Assembly (NCBI GenBank): GCA_902774245.1
Contig: CACYHQ010000004.1
Location: 220,463-284,462 of the forward strand
Length of the DNA stretch: 64,000 bases
Source: an uncultured bacterium
Lineage (GTDB): Bacteria; Verrucomicrobiota; Lentisphaeria; Victivallales; UBA1829
Reading direction: 5' to 3'
The first letter of the stretch is position 1. Every line of letters begins with the position of its first letter. Positions 32,847 to 41,722 of the stretch are shown here, in pieces. Both the position numbers and the translations under genes were made by a program. The notes beneath the pieces are model-generated. The model was not told the origin of the DNA. It worked only from the letters and a program-made list of their open reading frames with translations, and did no database searches.

Positions 32847-33587
32847 TCAGGCAGAAAGCTTTTTCCAGTTCGGGATTTCAGCTGGCTTCAGGATCTTTGT
32901 GTGGTACAGGATCGAACCGCCGATCACGAGACCGGGGATCAAAAATGGGATCGCCTCCGCGAAACGGGCGATGATGCCGAATCCCAGCACGTACATGCGG
33001 TTCTTCGCGACCTGCTTTTTCAGCACGGATACATGAAACCCCTGGCGGATGGCACTGTCGTGAAGATACGACCGTCCGCAGATCGCGCCCCGGAACACAA
33101 ACCCCACGACGGGGATCCAGAACAGCAGAAAATAAATCAGATAGGATACAATTGTCAGCAGGATATAGCCCACGGTGAGGCGAAGCGTTTTGGCGTAGGA
33201 CTGCTCCGCGCCGGGATGCTCAGGGTATTCCTTTTTCTCGAAGGCATCAACCAGAATGTCGAACAGCATGTTGCCGAACATCTCATAGAAGGTCCCGACG
33301 AAATACAGCAGGATCAGCGGGATGACGACCCACAGGAAAGCCGAGAGGCACCAGTCCAGGACCGTCTGAAGCCATGACAGCCATCCGGGGAACTCCGCAC
33401 TCGCGAGCCATTCCCGGAGCCACGGAGCGGCCCACCAAATGAGCGCGGACAGAATTCCGGCATACAGCAGCAGCACGACCAGCAGCGGCGGCAGGGCGTA
33501 CGGCCACAAACGCGGGCGCGTGAAGAAAATCTTCATCCCGCGAAGGGCGCATTCCGCGCCGTATGTCAGATCGTCCAGTGCTTTCAT
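32847..33587 (-). CDS. EI24/CysZ-type membrane protein
   Basis: A 246-residue integral membrane protein of the EI24 (etoposide-induced 2.4) family, which includes the sulfate permease CysZ. Hydrophobic helices occur at about 30-55, 80-105, 140-165 and 205-230. The start (AxxGMKIFFTRPRLWPYALPP) and the segment after helix 3 (FWIPVVGFVFRGAI) are typical. There is no sulfate-assimilation gene nearby, so transport of sulfate is not supported by context. It lies 36 bases downstream of the iron-sulfur flavoprotein gene, probably in the same message. Confidence 0.82.
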   Translation of the reverse strand: MKALDDLTYGAECALRGMKIFFTRPRLWPYALPPLLVVLLLYAGILSALIWWAAPWLREWLASAEFPGWLSWLQTVLDWCLSAFLWVVIPLILLYFVGTFYEMFGNMLFDILVDAFEKKEYPEHPGAEQSYAKTLRLTVGYILLTIVSYLIYFLLFWIPVVGFVFRGAICGRSYLHDSAIRQGFHVSVLKKQVAKNRMYVLGFGIIARFAEAIPFLIPGLVIGGSILYHTKILKPAEIPNWKKLSA

Positions 33588-33623
33588 GCCGAGGGGCCTG
33601 TCCGTTGACGTTTTACAAAGACC

Positions 33624-34241
33624 TTACTTCCCGTCGTGGAAGCTCGTCCAGAGGTGTTCCTCCTCGTCCGTGCGCTGCGGCGTGACGGCCTCCATGCGAA
33701 GCATCCTCGCCAGATTGTGCGCCAGTGTGCGCATGGTCTGAAGCCCCTCGGCGTCCTTGCGGACGTCGTCCGGCATGAACCCGTGCACGGAGTTCCAGTA
33801 CTGCGAGGACGCGATCGGCATCTGGTTGATCGTGAAATATTTGTTCAGGCGGTCGAACGCCGCGCTCGCGCCGCCGCGGCGGCAGCTGACCACGGCCGCG
33901 CCCGGCTTGAATTTCAGGAGATTCCCGGAGGAGAAGAAGAACCGGTCAAGCAGGGCACACAGTGCGCCGTTCGGGCCAGCGTAATACACGGGCGATCCGA
34001 TCACAATGCCGTCGGCGCGCTCCGCGGCCTCGACGAGCGCGGGCAGTGCGTCGTCCTGAAACGCGCACGCGCCGCGTTCCTGACAAGCGCCGCAAGCCAC
34101 GCAGCCGCGCACGGGCTTTTTCCCGAGCTGGAAGATCTCGGACGTGACATTTTCCGTCTTGAGCGTGGCGGCGATCTCGGACAGGGCGGTGAAGGTGCAG
34201 CCTTCGGCGTTCGGGCTGCCGTTGAGCAGGAGTACGTGCAT
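33624..34241 (-). CDS. Iron-sulfur flavoprotein / NADPH-dependent FMN reductase family
   Basis: A 205-residue flavodoxin-fold protein. Start at ATG 34241 (AAAGGAA upstream); the open frame extends 25 codons further without support. It opens with the FMN phosphate loop LLNGSPNAEG and has a compact Cys motif, C-x2-C-x2-C-x4-C (GCVACGACQERGAC, about 47-60), typical of archaeal and anaerobe iron-sulfur flavoproteins. GSPVYYAGPNG follows. These proteins pass electrons from ferredoxin to O2, quinones or nitro compounds in anaerobes. It is next to a lipid-anchored flavodoxin gene. Confidence 0.87.
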   Translation of the reverse strand: MHVLLLNGSPNAEGCTFTALSEIAATLKTENVTSEIFQLGKKPVRGCVACGACQERGACAFQDDALPALVEAAERADGIVIGSPVYYAGPNGALCALLDRFFFSSGNLLKFKPGAAVVSCRRGGASAAFDRLNKYFTINQMPIASSQYWNSVHGFMPDDVRKDAEGLQTMRTLAHNLARMLRMEAVTPQRTDEEEHLWTSFHDGK

Positions 34242-34283
34242 TGCGCGGTTCCTTTCAGATGGTACGGTTGAAGGAAGAAATGA

Positions 34284-34311
34284 GGCGGGCCGGAAAACGT
34301 TCCGGTCCGCC
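34284..34311 (-). terminator. Hairpin after flavodoxin gene
   Basis: A 12-bp stem, GGCGGGCCGGAA / TTCCGGTCCGCC, with one mismatched pair on the minus strand, followed there by TCATTTCTTCC. Probable terminator with possible read-through to the flavoprotein gene. Confidence 0.5.
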
Positions 34312-34343
34312 GTCAAAGATGTCAGATGGAAAAAAGTCTCAGC

Positions 34344-34961
34344 TTACTTCGCGGAAACTTTCCGGATCCAGGCGTCGAGGGCGGGACCGGCGTTCGCGGC
34401 TTCGGTGCCCTTGTGCGCGAAGACTTCGGGGAAATAGTTGATTCCGGGGACCGCGGCCTTCGCGTCGGCAAGGTACTTGAACGTGGCGGGGTTGCCCTGT
34501 CCGTGCGTGCAGAAGAGCGCGACGGTCTTGCCCTTGAAGTCGTAGGACTGGAGGAACGTGCGGACCGGCGGCGCGTAGGTGGAGAACCAGATCGGGGTAC
34601 CGACGTAGATCGGATCGTACTTGGAGATATCGAGGTTCATTTCCTTGATGGCCGGGGCTTTCGGCTGCTGGAGGTCGCGCTGGCCGAGCTGCATGACGCT
34701 GCCGAAGTCGTTCGGGTACGGCGTGACCATTTCGATCACTGCGATGTCCGCGCCGGTCTTCTGCTGGAGCATTTCGGCGACGACCTTGGTATTGTGCGTG
34801 TCGGACCAGGTCCAGTACACGACCAGCGGTTTTACCTTCGCGGCGTCCTTCGCGGGCGCATCAGCGGATGCGCTGGAATTCCCTTCGCTGGCACAGCCAA
34901 GGAACGCGGCGGCGGACAGGAGAGCGGATGCGGCAAGCATGAATGCATGTTTCAGTTTCAT
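34344..34961 (-). CDS. Flavodoxin-like lipoprotein
   Basis: A 205-residue protein with a lipoprotein signal (FLGC, C23), a short Ala/Ser linker (about 24-42) and a flavodoxin domain (about 43-200). The FMN phosphate loop reads WTWSDTHNT in place of the common SxTGNT, and the later GTPIWFSTYAPP and CTHGQGNP blocks match long-chain flavodoxins of this exported type. Anchored outside the inner membrane, it could move electrons in the periplasm. A strong promoter (35001-35028) serves it alone. Confidence 0.87.
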   Translation of the reverse strand: MKLKHAFMLAASALLSAAAFLGCASEGNSSASADAPAKDAAKVKPLVVYWTWSDTHNTKVVAEMLQQKTGADIAVIEMVTPYPNDFGSVMQLGQRDLQQPKAPAIKEMNLDISKYDPIYVGTPIWFSTYAPPVRTFLQSYDFKGKTVALFCTHGQGNPATFKYLADAKAAVPGINYFPEVFAHKGTEAANAGPALDAWIRKVSAK

Positions 34962-35000
34962 AAGATCGACTCCTTCAAAAAAGTTGTTTTGTATTTGGAA

Positions 35001-35028
35001 ACTATACCACGGAATCCGCCGTTTTCAA
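35001..35028 (-). promoter_or_regulatory. Promoter of flavodoxin lipoprotein gene
   Basis: Minus strand TTGAAA (35023-35028), 16-base spacer ending GTGG (extended -10), TATAGT (35001-35006). Confidence 0.7.
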
Positions 35029-35064
35029 GCGCGGAACCCGAAAAAAACGGAAGAACGCGGGAAA

Positions 35065-37182
35065 TCAGAGCCCCTGTTTGGAGATCCGGGCCGCCTGTTC
35101 CGCATCGATCGCGTGCGGATACAGCCGGTCGCAGAAGATGTCGAAGACGGTCTCGGACGCGGCGGTTTCAGGTGCGGATTCGAGCTTCTTCGCCGCATAC
35201 ATCCTGCCGTTTCGGCTGACTAGCAGGCGTTTCTTCGCGGGATCCCACGAGACGCCGAGCTTCACCCACTGGTTCGCGGGGAAGAACGCCTCGTCGCCCG
35301 CCGGACGGCTCACGGCGTAGGTCACGCCGTCGACTGTAAAGATCACGGGATAGTCCGGCGAGGTGGAGAGATCGAACTCCTCCCACACGGACAGCACGGG
35401 AACAACCGTCTCCGGGATGGCCGCAAACCGGACGCTCGCCGAGAACGCGAATCCGGCGCCGTCGGCGGGATTCCACCATTGTTCCGGACGCCATGCCGTG
35501 CCCTTCAGACGGTGGAACGGCGCGGGCTCGACGGCGGGGGCCGCTTCAAGTTCGATCGCCGCGGACGGCTGCTGCGCGGGCGTCTGCACGGTTTCCTGCG
35601 CGGGCTGTTCAGGTTCGGCCGGCTTCCGCGCCTTCTGGAAGAATCCGGCGGCGGACAGGAACGTCACGAAGATCAGCACAGGCGAGATGAAGCGGATGAA
35701 CACGGACCAGGAGATGACCGGGAGCCGCGTGCGGTTGAATTTCTGTATCTTGGAAAGACCCTTCGTGTCGGCTCCGGTGCGGTAGAGTTCGTGCGCCGCG
35801 CCGTTGGTGCCCCAGACCCAGCCGGCGTAGAACGCCGCCGCGAGGCCGTTCAGGAGCAGGATCCAGTTGCTCGCCACGTAGTCGATCAGGTCGAAGAGAC
35901 TGCCTTTCACGCCGCCGAACAGCCCCGTGAGCAGGCGGTGCAGCGAAGGCAGATGCGACCAGTCGTTCACGCTGAAAGAGATCACGCATCCAAGCCCGGT
36001 GATCAGCACGGTCGAGAGAAGCACGGAGGCGCGGCGCGAGAGCTTCAAATTCTGCATAAAGCTGGACACGACCGCCTCCTGCAAGCTCAGGCCGCTGGTC
36101 AATGCGGCGATCGCCAGAAGCAGGAAGAACAGGCCGTTCCAGAGCCAGCCGAGGCCGCCGGGGATGGACTCGAACGTGATCGGCAGGGTATTGAACACGA
36201 GCGCGGGTCCCTGCGCCGGGTTGCCGCCCTGTGCGAAAAGCGCGGGGAAGATGGCGAGTCCGGCGAGCAGCGCGATGAGCGTATCGAAGAAGACGATCCA
36301 GAGCGAGGATTTCAGGATGTTGCGTTTCTTGCTGAGGTAGCTGCCATAGGTGATGAGAATCGCCATGCCGAGGCTCAGCGAGTAGAACGCGTGTCCGAGG
36401 GCGTCAAGGATGCTCGATCCGTTGATCTTGCTGAAGTCGGGCTTCAGGAAGAACTCCACGCCTTTCGATGCGCCGGGGAGCGTCACGCTGCGGATCACGA
36501 GCACGACCACGAGCATGAAAAGCAGCGGCATCATGATCTTCGAGACCGTTTCGATGCCCTTCTTCACGCCGAACCAGCAGATACCCGCCGACGCGAGCAT
36601 GAAAGCAAGCGTCAGACCGGACGACAGCCAGCCGTTGGACGATACGCTGCCGAGGTACGCCCCCGCCTCTTCCGGCGAGGCGAAAACGAGTTCATGCGCG
36701 AATGATTTCCACGCGTACAGGAAGATCCAGCCGCCGATGATCGCGTAGTAGGACAGGATCAGACCCGCCACCAGTGTGCAGGAGAATCCGACCGTGGACC
36801 ACCCGTAGTGGTAGATCAGGATGCTCAGGATCACCAGCAGGACGGACATGCCGTAGTTATGGGACCCCGCCAGCGCGGCGGCAAGCCCGAGACCGAATCC
36901 CGAGGCGACTTTCGGCAGGCGCGGCGAACGGATCGCGAAGTGCTGGAACGCCTTGATCGGGTCGCCCTGCGAGGCGCGCCCGATGGCGAGTTCCGCCAGC
37001 ATCACCGGCAGGCCGACCAGCGCGATGCAGAGGAGATAGATCAGGACGAACGCGCCGCCGCCGTTCTCCCCCGTAATGAAGGGGAACCGCCACACGTTGC
37101 CGAGTCCGATGGCGGAACCGACCGCCGCCATGACGAATCCGAATGAACTGCCCCAATGCTCGTGTTTAACGCCGTCTGCCAT
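35065..37182 (-). CDS. Neurotransmitter:sodium symporter with C-terminal jelly-roll-like domain
   Basis: A 705-residue protein. Residues 1-515 form an NSS-family (SLC6/LeuT-like) Na+ symporter with about 12 helices; GSAIGLGNVWRFPF in helix 1 and the NGGGAF loop are the family signature. Bacterial members take up amino acids. After a Pro/Glu/Gln/Ala-rich linker (about 518-560) comes a soluble domain (about 560-690). Its strand pattern, with WVKLGVSWDPAKKRLLVSRNG, resembles LamG/concanavalin-like sandwiches. Family members are usually 450-600 residues without such a domain. It lies 37 bases after panC, at the end of the hisF-malic enzyme-panC unit. Confidence 0.85.
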   Translation of the reverse strand: MADGVKHEHWGSSFGFVMAAVGSAIGLGNVWRFPFITGENGGGAFVLIYLLCIALVGLPVMLAELAIGRASQGDPIKAFQHFAIRSPRLPKVASGFGLGLAAALAGSHNYGMSVLLVILSILIYHYGWSTVGFSCTLVAGLILSYYAIIGGWIFLYAWKSFAHELVFASPEEAGAYLGSVSSNGWLSSGLTLAFMLASAGICWFGVKKGIETVSKIMMPLLFMLVVVLVIRSVTLPGASKGVEFFLKPDFSKINGSSILDALGHAFYSLSLGMAILITYGSYLSKKRNILKSSLWIVFFDTLIALLAGLAIFPALFAQGGNPAQGPALVFNTLPITFESIPGGLGWLWNGLFFLLLAIAALTSGLSLQEAVVSSFMQNLKLSRRASVLLSTVLITGLGCVISFSVNDWSHLPSLHRLLTGLFGGVKGSLFDLIDYVASNWILLLNGLAAAFYAGWVWGTNGAAHELYRTGADTKGLSKIQKFNRTRLPVISWSVFIRFISPVLIFVTFLSAAGFFQKARKPAEPEQPAQETVQTPAQQPSAAIELEAAPAVEPAPFHRLKGTAWRPEQWWNPADGAGFAFSASVRFAAIPETVVPVLSVWEEFDLSTSPDYPVIFTVDGVTYAVSRPAGDEAFFPANQWVKLGVSWDPAKKRLLVSRNGRMYAAKKLESAPETAASETVFDIFCDRLYPHAIDAEQAARISKQGL

Positions 37183-37219
37183 GTGTGTTGTCCTATGCCG
37201 TAAATAGTTGGTCCGCTCC

Positions 37220-38071
37220 TCAGAGCTGGATGTTGTCGATCAGGCGGGTGGTGCCGAACTTCGCGGCCACCGCAATCGTGAAGTTTCTGCCGGGTTCGAG
37301 CTTGGCCGCGGGCAGCATCGTGTCCGAATCGGTCAGCTCGACGTATTCCACCAGGCCGCCCGCCGCCGTGATCTCCGCACGGATGTCGGCGATCAGCTTC
37401 GACGCGGAAACGCCGGGCTGCGCGGCGAACGTCTTCTGCGCACGGAACAGGCTGCTCGAAATCGCCAGCGCGCGGCGGTGTTCGTCTTCGGAGAGGTATT
37501 TGTTGCGCGAGCTCATGGCGAGGCCGTCCGCCTCGCGCACGATGGGCGCGGTGATGATCTTAATGGGGAAATTGAGGTCGCGGACCATGCGGCGGATGAT
37601 CGCCGCCTGCTGGGCGTCCTTCTGGCCGAACACCGCCAGATCGGGCAGCGCGGCGTTGAAGAGCTTCGAGACGACCGTGGTCACACCCTCGAAGTGGATC
37701 GGACGCGACTTGCCGCAGAGATTTTTGGAAATGGTGTTCTCGTAGACGTGGCAGGTCAGCGGTTCGGGGTACATGTCTTCCACGCCGGGCGCGAAGATCA
37801 CGTCCACGTTCCGTGCTTCGCACAGCGCGCGGTCGCGTTCGAAGTCTCGCGGATATTTCGCGAAATCCTCGTTCGGGCCGAACTGGATCGGGTTCACGAA
37901 GATGGAGATGACGATCGCGTCCGCGCCGTTCGCGCGTGCCGCGTCGATCAGGGAGAGATGACCGTCGTGCAGGAATCCCATGGTCGGCACGAGACCGACG
38001 GTTTTGCCGGCCTTATGGGCGTCGCGGGACCACTGCTGGAGTTCGGGAATGGAATGAATGACCTGTGCCAT
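37220..38071 (-). CDS. panC: Pantothenate synthetase
   Basis: A 283-residue ligase that joins pantoate and beta-alanine with ATP. Start at ATG 38071 (GAGGTG upstream); the longer frame overlaps the malic enzyme gene. Seen: PTMGFLHDGH with the two histidines of the HIGH-like motif, VNPIQFGPNEDFAKYPRD for pantoate binding, FGQKDAQQ, and the KMSKS-like segment MSSRN near residue 187. It pairs with coaX (28.7 kb) for CoA synthesis. The malic enzyme gene ends 16 bases upstream, so the two are in one operon. Confidence 0.96.
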   Translation of the reverse strand: MAQVIHSIPELQQWSRDAHKAGKTVGLVPTMGFLHDGHLSLIDAARANGADAIVISIFVNPIQFGPNEDFAKYPRDFERDRALCEARNVDVIFAPGVEDMYPEPLTCHVYENTISKNLCGKSRPIHFEGVTTVVSKLFNAALPDLAVFGQKDAQQAAIIRRMVRDLNFPIKIITAPIVREADGLAMSSRNKYLSEDEHRRALAISSSLFRAQKTFAAQPGVSASKLIADIRAEITAAGGLVEYVELTDSDTMLPAAKLEPGRNFTIAVAAKFGTTRLIDNIQL

Positions 38072-38087
38072 AATTACACCTCGTTTT

Positions 38088-39428
38088 TCACTGCTTGTTG
38101 TTGCGTGCGATGCGGGCGGCCACGGCGCGTTCATAGGCGTCGAGGTCATTGATTTTGATCTGCGCCACGCCGGAAGCCATCGCGGCCTCGGCCACCTTGC
38201 GCGCCACGCGGGGCACAACGCGCGGATCGAACGGCTTCGGGATCACGAACGACGCCTTCAACGGGATCTCACCATCGAAGATGCCTTTCGCCGCCTCTTC
38301 GGGATACGCGGCGGAGAGCAGTCGGCGGATGTCCTCCGGCATCGGTTCCGCCACGATGTCCGCCAGCGCGCGGGACGCCGCCAGCTTCATCGCCTCGTTG
38401 ATGTCGGACGCGCGGGTGTCGAGCGCGCCGCGGAAAATGCCCGGGAACCCGAGCACGTTATTGACCTGGTTGCTGTAGTCGGAACGCCCGGTTCCCGCCA
38501 CGGCCGCGCCTGCCGCCAGAGCTTCGTCCGGGAAGATCTCGGGCGTGGGATTCGCCATGGCGAACACGACCGCGCCGGGAGCCATCGTGCGGACCATGTC
38601 CCCGGTGAGCGCCTTCGGCACGGAGACGCCGACGAAGACGTCCGCTCCCTTGATGGCGTCGGCGAGCGTGCGGGCGTCCGTATGGGCGGCGAAACGCTGT
38701 TTCTGCGGATTGAGGTCGGTGCGGCCGTCGTGGATCACGCCCTTGGAGTCGCAGAGGATGAATTTGGAACGGTCGGCACCCGCGGACACGTAGTATTCCG
38801 CGCAGGCGATCCCGGCGGCTCCCGCGCCGTTCATCACGAACCGGCAGTCGCCGATTTTCTTGCCGACCACGCGCAGGGCGTTCAGGATACCGGCGAGGGA
38901 GATGATGGCTGTGCCGTGCTGGTCGTCGTGGAAGACCGGGATCTTCATCGCCTTCTTCAGGGCGGGTTCGATGGCGAAGCACGCGGGCGCGCCGATGTCT
39001 TCGAGGTTGATGCCGCCGAACGAGGGTTCGAGGCGGGCGACGGTCTCGATCACCTTGTCCGGATCGGTGCGGCCGTCATCCTTGAACACGCCGCCGATGC
39101 AGAGCGCCACGGCGTCGATGTCCGCGAAACGCTTGAAGAGGACGGATTTGCCCTCCATGACGGGGAGCCCGGCCTCCGGGCCGATGTTGCCTAGCCCGAG
39201 CACGGCCGTGCCGTCGCTGACCACGGCCACGGTGTTGCCGCGTCCGGTGTACTCCCAGATCTTCTCCGGATGGTCGTGGATCTCGGTGCAGGGCACGGCG
39301 ACACCGGGGGTGTACGCCAACGAAAGGTCGTCCTGCGTGGTGCAGGGTTTCGAGGGCAGGATTTTCAGTTTGCCCGGCTGCGGATTCGCGTGGTAGGCCA
39401 GACTGCGGGATGCAAGATCGTTCGACAT
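38088..39428 (-). CDS. NAD(P)-dependent malic enzyme
   Basis: A 446-residue cytoplasmic enzyme that decarboxylates malate to pyruvate with reduction of NAD(P). Start at ATG 39428, because GGAG lies 9 bases upstream; that GGAG is part of the longer TTG-started frame. Seen: LAYTPGVA at the N-terminus, the NAD-binding [24 protein letters not shown], and the second Rossmann motif NGAGAAGIA. It is of the short bacterial type without a phosphotransacetylase domain. It can supply pyruvate and reducing power to the fermentative metabolism shown by HydABC. Cofactor preference cannot be told. Confidence 0.93.
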   Translation of the reverse strand: MSNDLASRSLAYHANPQPGKLKILPSKPCTTQDDLSLAYTPGVAVPCTEIHDHPEKIWEYTGRGNTVAVVSDGTAVLGLGNIGPEAGLPVMEGKSVLFKRFADIDAVALCIGGVFKDDGRTDPDKVIETVARLEPSFGGINLEDIGAPACFAIEPALKKAMKIPVFHDDQHGTAIISLAGILNALRVVGKKIGDCRFVMNGAGAAGIACAEYYVSAGADRSKFILCDSKGVIHDGRTDLNPQKQRFAAHTDARTLADAIKGADVFVGVSVPKALTGDMVRTMAPGAVVFAMANPTPEIFPDEALAAGAAVAGTGRSDYSNQVNNVLGFPGIFRGALDTRASDINEAMKLAASRALADIVAEPMPEDIRRLLSAAYPEEAAKGIFDGEIPLKASFVIPKPFDPRVVPRVARKVAEAAMASGVAQIKINDLDAYERAVAARIARNNKQ

Positions 39429-39466
39429 GGTTGTATTCTCCAAAAGTTGTGTTGAAATTGTTCAGT

Positions 39467-40228
39467 TCAGATCCGGACCGGGATGCCGCGTCCGGCGAGG
39501 TAGCGCTTCGCGTCGCCCACGGTGTACGTCCCGAAATGGAAGATGCTGGCGGCGAGCACGGCGTCCGCGCGGCCTTTTTCGATGACCTCGGCGAGATCGT
39601 CCAGGTCGCCCGCGCCGCCGGACGCGATGACGGGCACTGGCACGGAATCGGCGACCGCGGCGGTCAGCTCGCAGTCGTATCCGGTCTTCGTGCCGTCGGT
39701 GTCCATGCTCGTGAGCAGAATTTCTCCCGCGCCCAGCTCCACGCCGCGCACGGCCCATTCCAGCGCGTCGATCCCGGTCGGACGGCGTCCGCCGTGCGTG
39801 TAGACTTCCCAGCGGTTCTCGCCGGGGACGCGCCGGGCGTCGATCGCCAGCACGATACACTGTGCGCCGAACCGGTCGGAACCCGCCCTGATGAGGTCGG
39901 GATTCAGCACGGCGGCCGTGTTCAGGGAGACTTTGTCCGCGCCGGATTTCAGCATCAGGCGGATGTCCTCCGCCGTACGGATGCCGCCGCCCACGGTCAG
40001 CGGGATGAACACCTGGTCGGCGGTCTTCGCGATCACGTCGACCACGCTGGCGCGCGCGTCGCTGCTGGCGGTGATATCCAGAAAAACGAGTTCGTCGGCC
40101 CCCTGCCGGTTGTATTCCACGGCGGCGGCCACGGGATCGCCCGCGTCCACGAGTCCCACGAAATGCACGCCCTTCACGACGCGACCGTTGTTCACGTCCA
40201 GGCAGGGTATGATACGTTTGGCAAGCAT
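39467..40228 (-). CDS. hisF: Imidazole glycerol phosphate synthase, cyclase subunit
   Basis: A 253-residue TIM barrel that, with HisH, closes the imidazole ring in histidine synthesis and yields AICAR. Start at ATG 40228 (AAGGAG 10 bases upstream). Motifs: [16 protein letters not shown] with the catalytic aspartate at residue 11, [33 protein letters not shown] with the second catalytic aspartate, and [10 protein letters not shown]. No other his gene is nearby. It is the first gene of a unit with malic enzyme, panC and the symporter; promoter at 40286-40314. Confidence 0.96.
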   Translation of the reverse strand: MLAKRIIPCLDVNNGRVVKGVHFVGLVDAGDPVAAAVEYNRQGADELVFLDITASSDARASVVDVIAKTADQVFIPLTVGGGIRTAEDIRLMLKSGADKVSLNTAAVLNPDLIRAGSDRFGAQCIVLAIDARRVPGENRWEVYTHGGRRPTGIDALEWAVRGVELGAGEILLTSMDTDGTKTGYDCELTAAVADSVPVPVIASGGAGDLDDLAEVIEKGRADAVLAASIFHFGTYTVGDAKRYLAGRGIPVRI

Positions 40229-40285
40229 GTTCGTGCGACTCCTTACTTTCGATTGCGGAAAACGGCGGAAAAAGTTTATCCTATT

Positions 40286-40314
40286 ACTATACATGAAAAT
40301 GCACACATTTTCAA
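40286..40314 (-). promoter_or_regulatory. Promoter of hisF unit
   Basis: Minus strand TTGAAA (40309-40314), 17-base spacer, TATAGT (40286-40291). Confidence 0.65.
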
Positions 40315-40367
40315 GGCGTTTTCAGGCTGTTTTTCATACTTTCGCGCGCGCATGAGAGATTCCGGCA

Positions 40368-40406
40368 CGAAAAGAACGCCGTCCGAACATCAATCCGGGC
40401 GGCGTT
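40368..40406 (-). terminator. Terminator after the PSP1 gene
   Basis: Stem AACGCCG / CGGCGTT (40375-40406) followed on the minus strand by TTCTTTTCG. Confidence 0.6.
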
Positions 40407-40440
40407 GAAATGGTTACAAACGACTGACTTTTGTCCGTGC

Positions 40441-41619
40441 TTATTGAGGTCGGCGCGGGCGGTTGTTCTGTTTGCCGCCGTCGCGGTTTCCGCCGTCCTG
40501 ACGCGGCGGACGCGGCGGACGGTTCTGATTCGGTTGACGCTGTTCGCCCGAGGAACGCTGGGGACGGTCGCCCTGTTTGCGTTGCTGCTGACCGTGCGGA
40601 CGGTTCTGTCCATCCTGACGAGCGGGCTTCTGCGGCTGCTGAGGCGCGGTATTGATCCCGTTCTCCTCGCCGGATTCCGGTTTCGCGTCATCCGCGCCGG
40701 ACTGCTTCTGCGAGGCGGATTCTCCCTGCCCCGCGCCGCCGCGCATCTTGTATTTGTCGAGGTACACGACCGAGACTTCCGAGGCGGGGCAGATCACGGT
40801 GTGCGTGGAGTTTTCCAGCTGGATCGTGACCTTCTGCGTCAGGAGGTTGCGGTCAATCACGCGGCCGCGTCCGTCCTTGCACTCGCAGAGCTCGCCGCGG
40901 CGCGGCATGGTCTTCTCCAGCTCCAGGTAGCCCTCGTGCTCGTATTTGAGGCAGCATTTCAGCCTGCCGCAGATGCCGGAGATCGTGGACGGCGTGAGCG
41001 AGAGGTCCTGCTCCTTTGCCATCTTCACGTTGATGGACGCGAAGTCCTTCAGGAACCGGCAGCAGCAGAGCGGGCGTCCGCAGTTCGCGATGCCGCCGAG
41101 GATCGCGGTCTCGTCGCGCACGCCGATCTGGCGCAGTTCGATATGCGTGTTGAATTCCTGCGACAGCAGTTTCACCAGCTCGCGGAAGTCCACGCGCCCT
41201 TCGGCGCTGAACTGCACGGTGATGAGCTTGCCGTCGTACGAATAATGCGCGTTGATCAGCTTCATGGGCAGGCCGAGGCGGTCCACGTACTGCCCGGTGG
41301 TCCGCAGGGCGGATTTCGCGCGCATCTGGTTCTCGTGCGCCTTGCCCTGGTCCACCACGGTCGCCTTGCGCTGGATCGCGTAGATCTCGTTCTTCTTGGC
41401 GGAGAACACGGTCCCGCCCGATTCGCGTTCCTCCTCGACGGGCGCGGCGGGAGTCGATTCCGGCGGAGGCGCGTTGAACTGCTTCACGATCTGGCCGTAG
41501 TCCAGGTAGAAATCCTTGCGGATCACGCAGTAGTCGCCGATGTGGAGTCCAAGCGAGGAATCGCACCGGGCGTTGTACCCGGAGCCGTTGTCCAGCATTA
41601 TCCCGTAAACAATATCCAT
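40441..41619 (-). CDS. PSP1/RicT-family protein with Arg/Pro/Gln/Asn-rich tail
   Basis: A 392-residue protein of the PSP1 (YaaT/RicT) family, whose B. subtilis member belongs to the Y-complex acting on RNase Y and mRNA maturation. The core (about 1-290) includes the family Cys motif: CGRPLCCCRF, then CGRLKCCLKYE about 35 residues later. From about residue 305 the protein is low complexity, with repeats of Arg, Pro, Gln, Asn and Asp, like RNA-binding tails. RicA and RicF are not nearby. It is preceded by two pseudopilin genes on the same strand. Confidence 0.88.
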   Translation of the reverse strand: MDIVYGIMLDNGSGYNARCDSSLGLHIGDYCVIRKDFYLDYGQIVKQFNAPPPESTPAAPVEEERESGGTVFSAKKNEIYAIQRKATVVDQGKAHENQMRAKSALRTTGQYVDRLGLPMKLINAHYSYDGKLITVQFSAEGRVDFRELVKLLSQEFNTHIELRQIGVRDETAILGGIANCGRPLCCCRFLKDFASINVKMAKEQDLSLTPSTISGICGRLKCCLKYEHEGYLELEKTMPRRGELCECKDGRGRVIDRNLLTQKVTIQLENSTHTVICPASEVSVVYLDKYKMRGGAGQGESASQKQSGADDAKPESGEENGINTAPQQPQKPARQDGQNRPHGQQQRKQGDRPQRSSGEQRQPNQNRPPRPPRQDGGNRDGGKQNNRPRRPQ

Positions 41620-41689
41620 ACGGTTTCCGATCTCTTTTTTTCAGGCCGCGGACTCCCGGCGGGAACCCCGGCAAAGAGGCTCCCGGCGC

Positions 41690-41706
41690 AAGCTCACGGC
41701 GAGCTT
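41690..41706. repeat. Small hairpin between pseudopilin and PSP1 genes
   Basis: AAGCTC-ACGGC-GAGCTT, just after the pseudopilin stop. The surrounding 41641-41700 is rich in CCCGGC repeats. Similar in size to the other gene-end hairpins, with a different loop. Confidence 0.45.
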
Positions 41707-41722
41707 AAAACACTGCCGCACG

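Noticed and set aside
34326..35219. Plus-strand frame across the flavodoxin gene and its promoter
   Set aside because: No ribosome site or family match; it is antisense to flavodoxin and to the end of the symporter gene.
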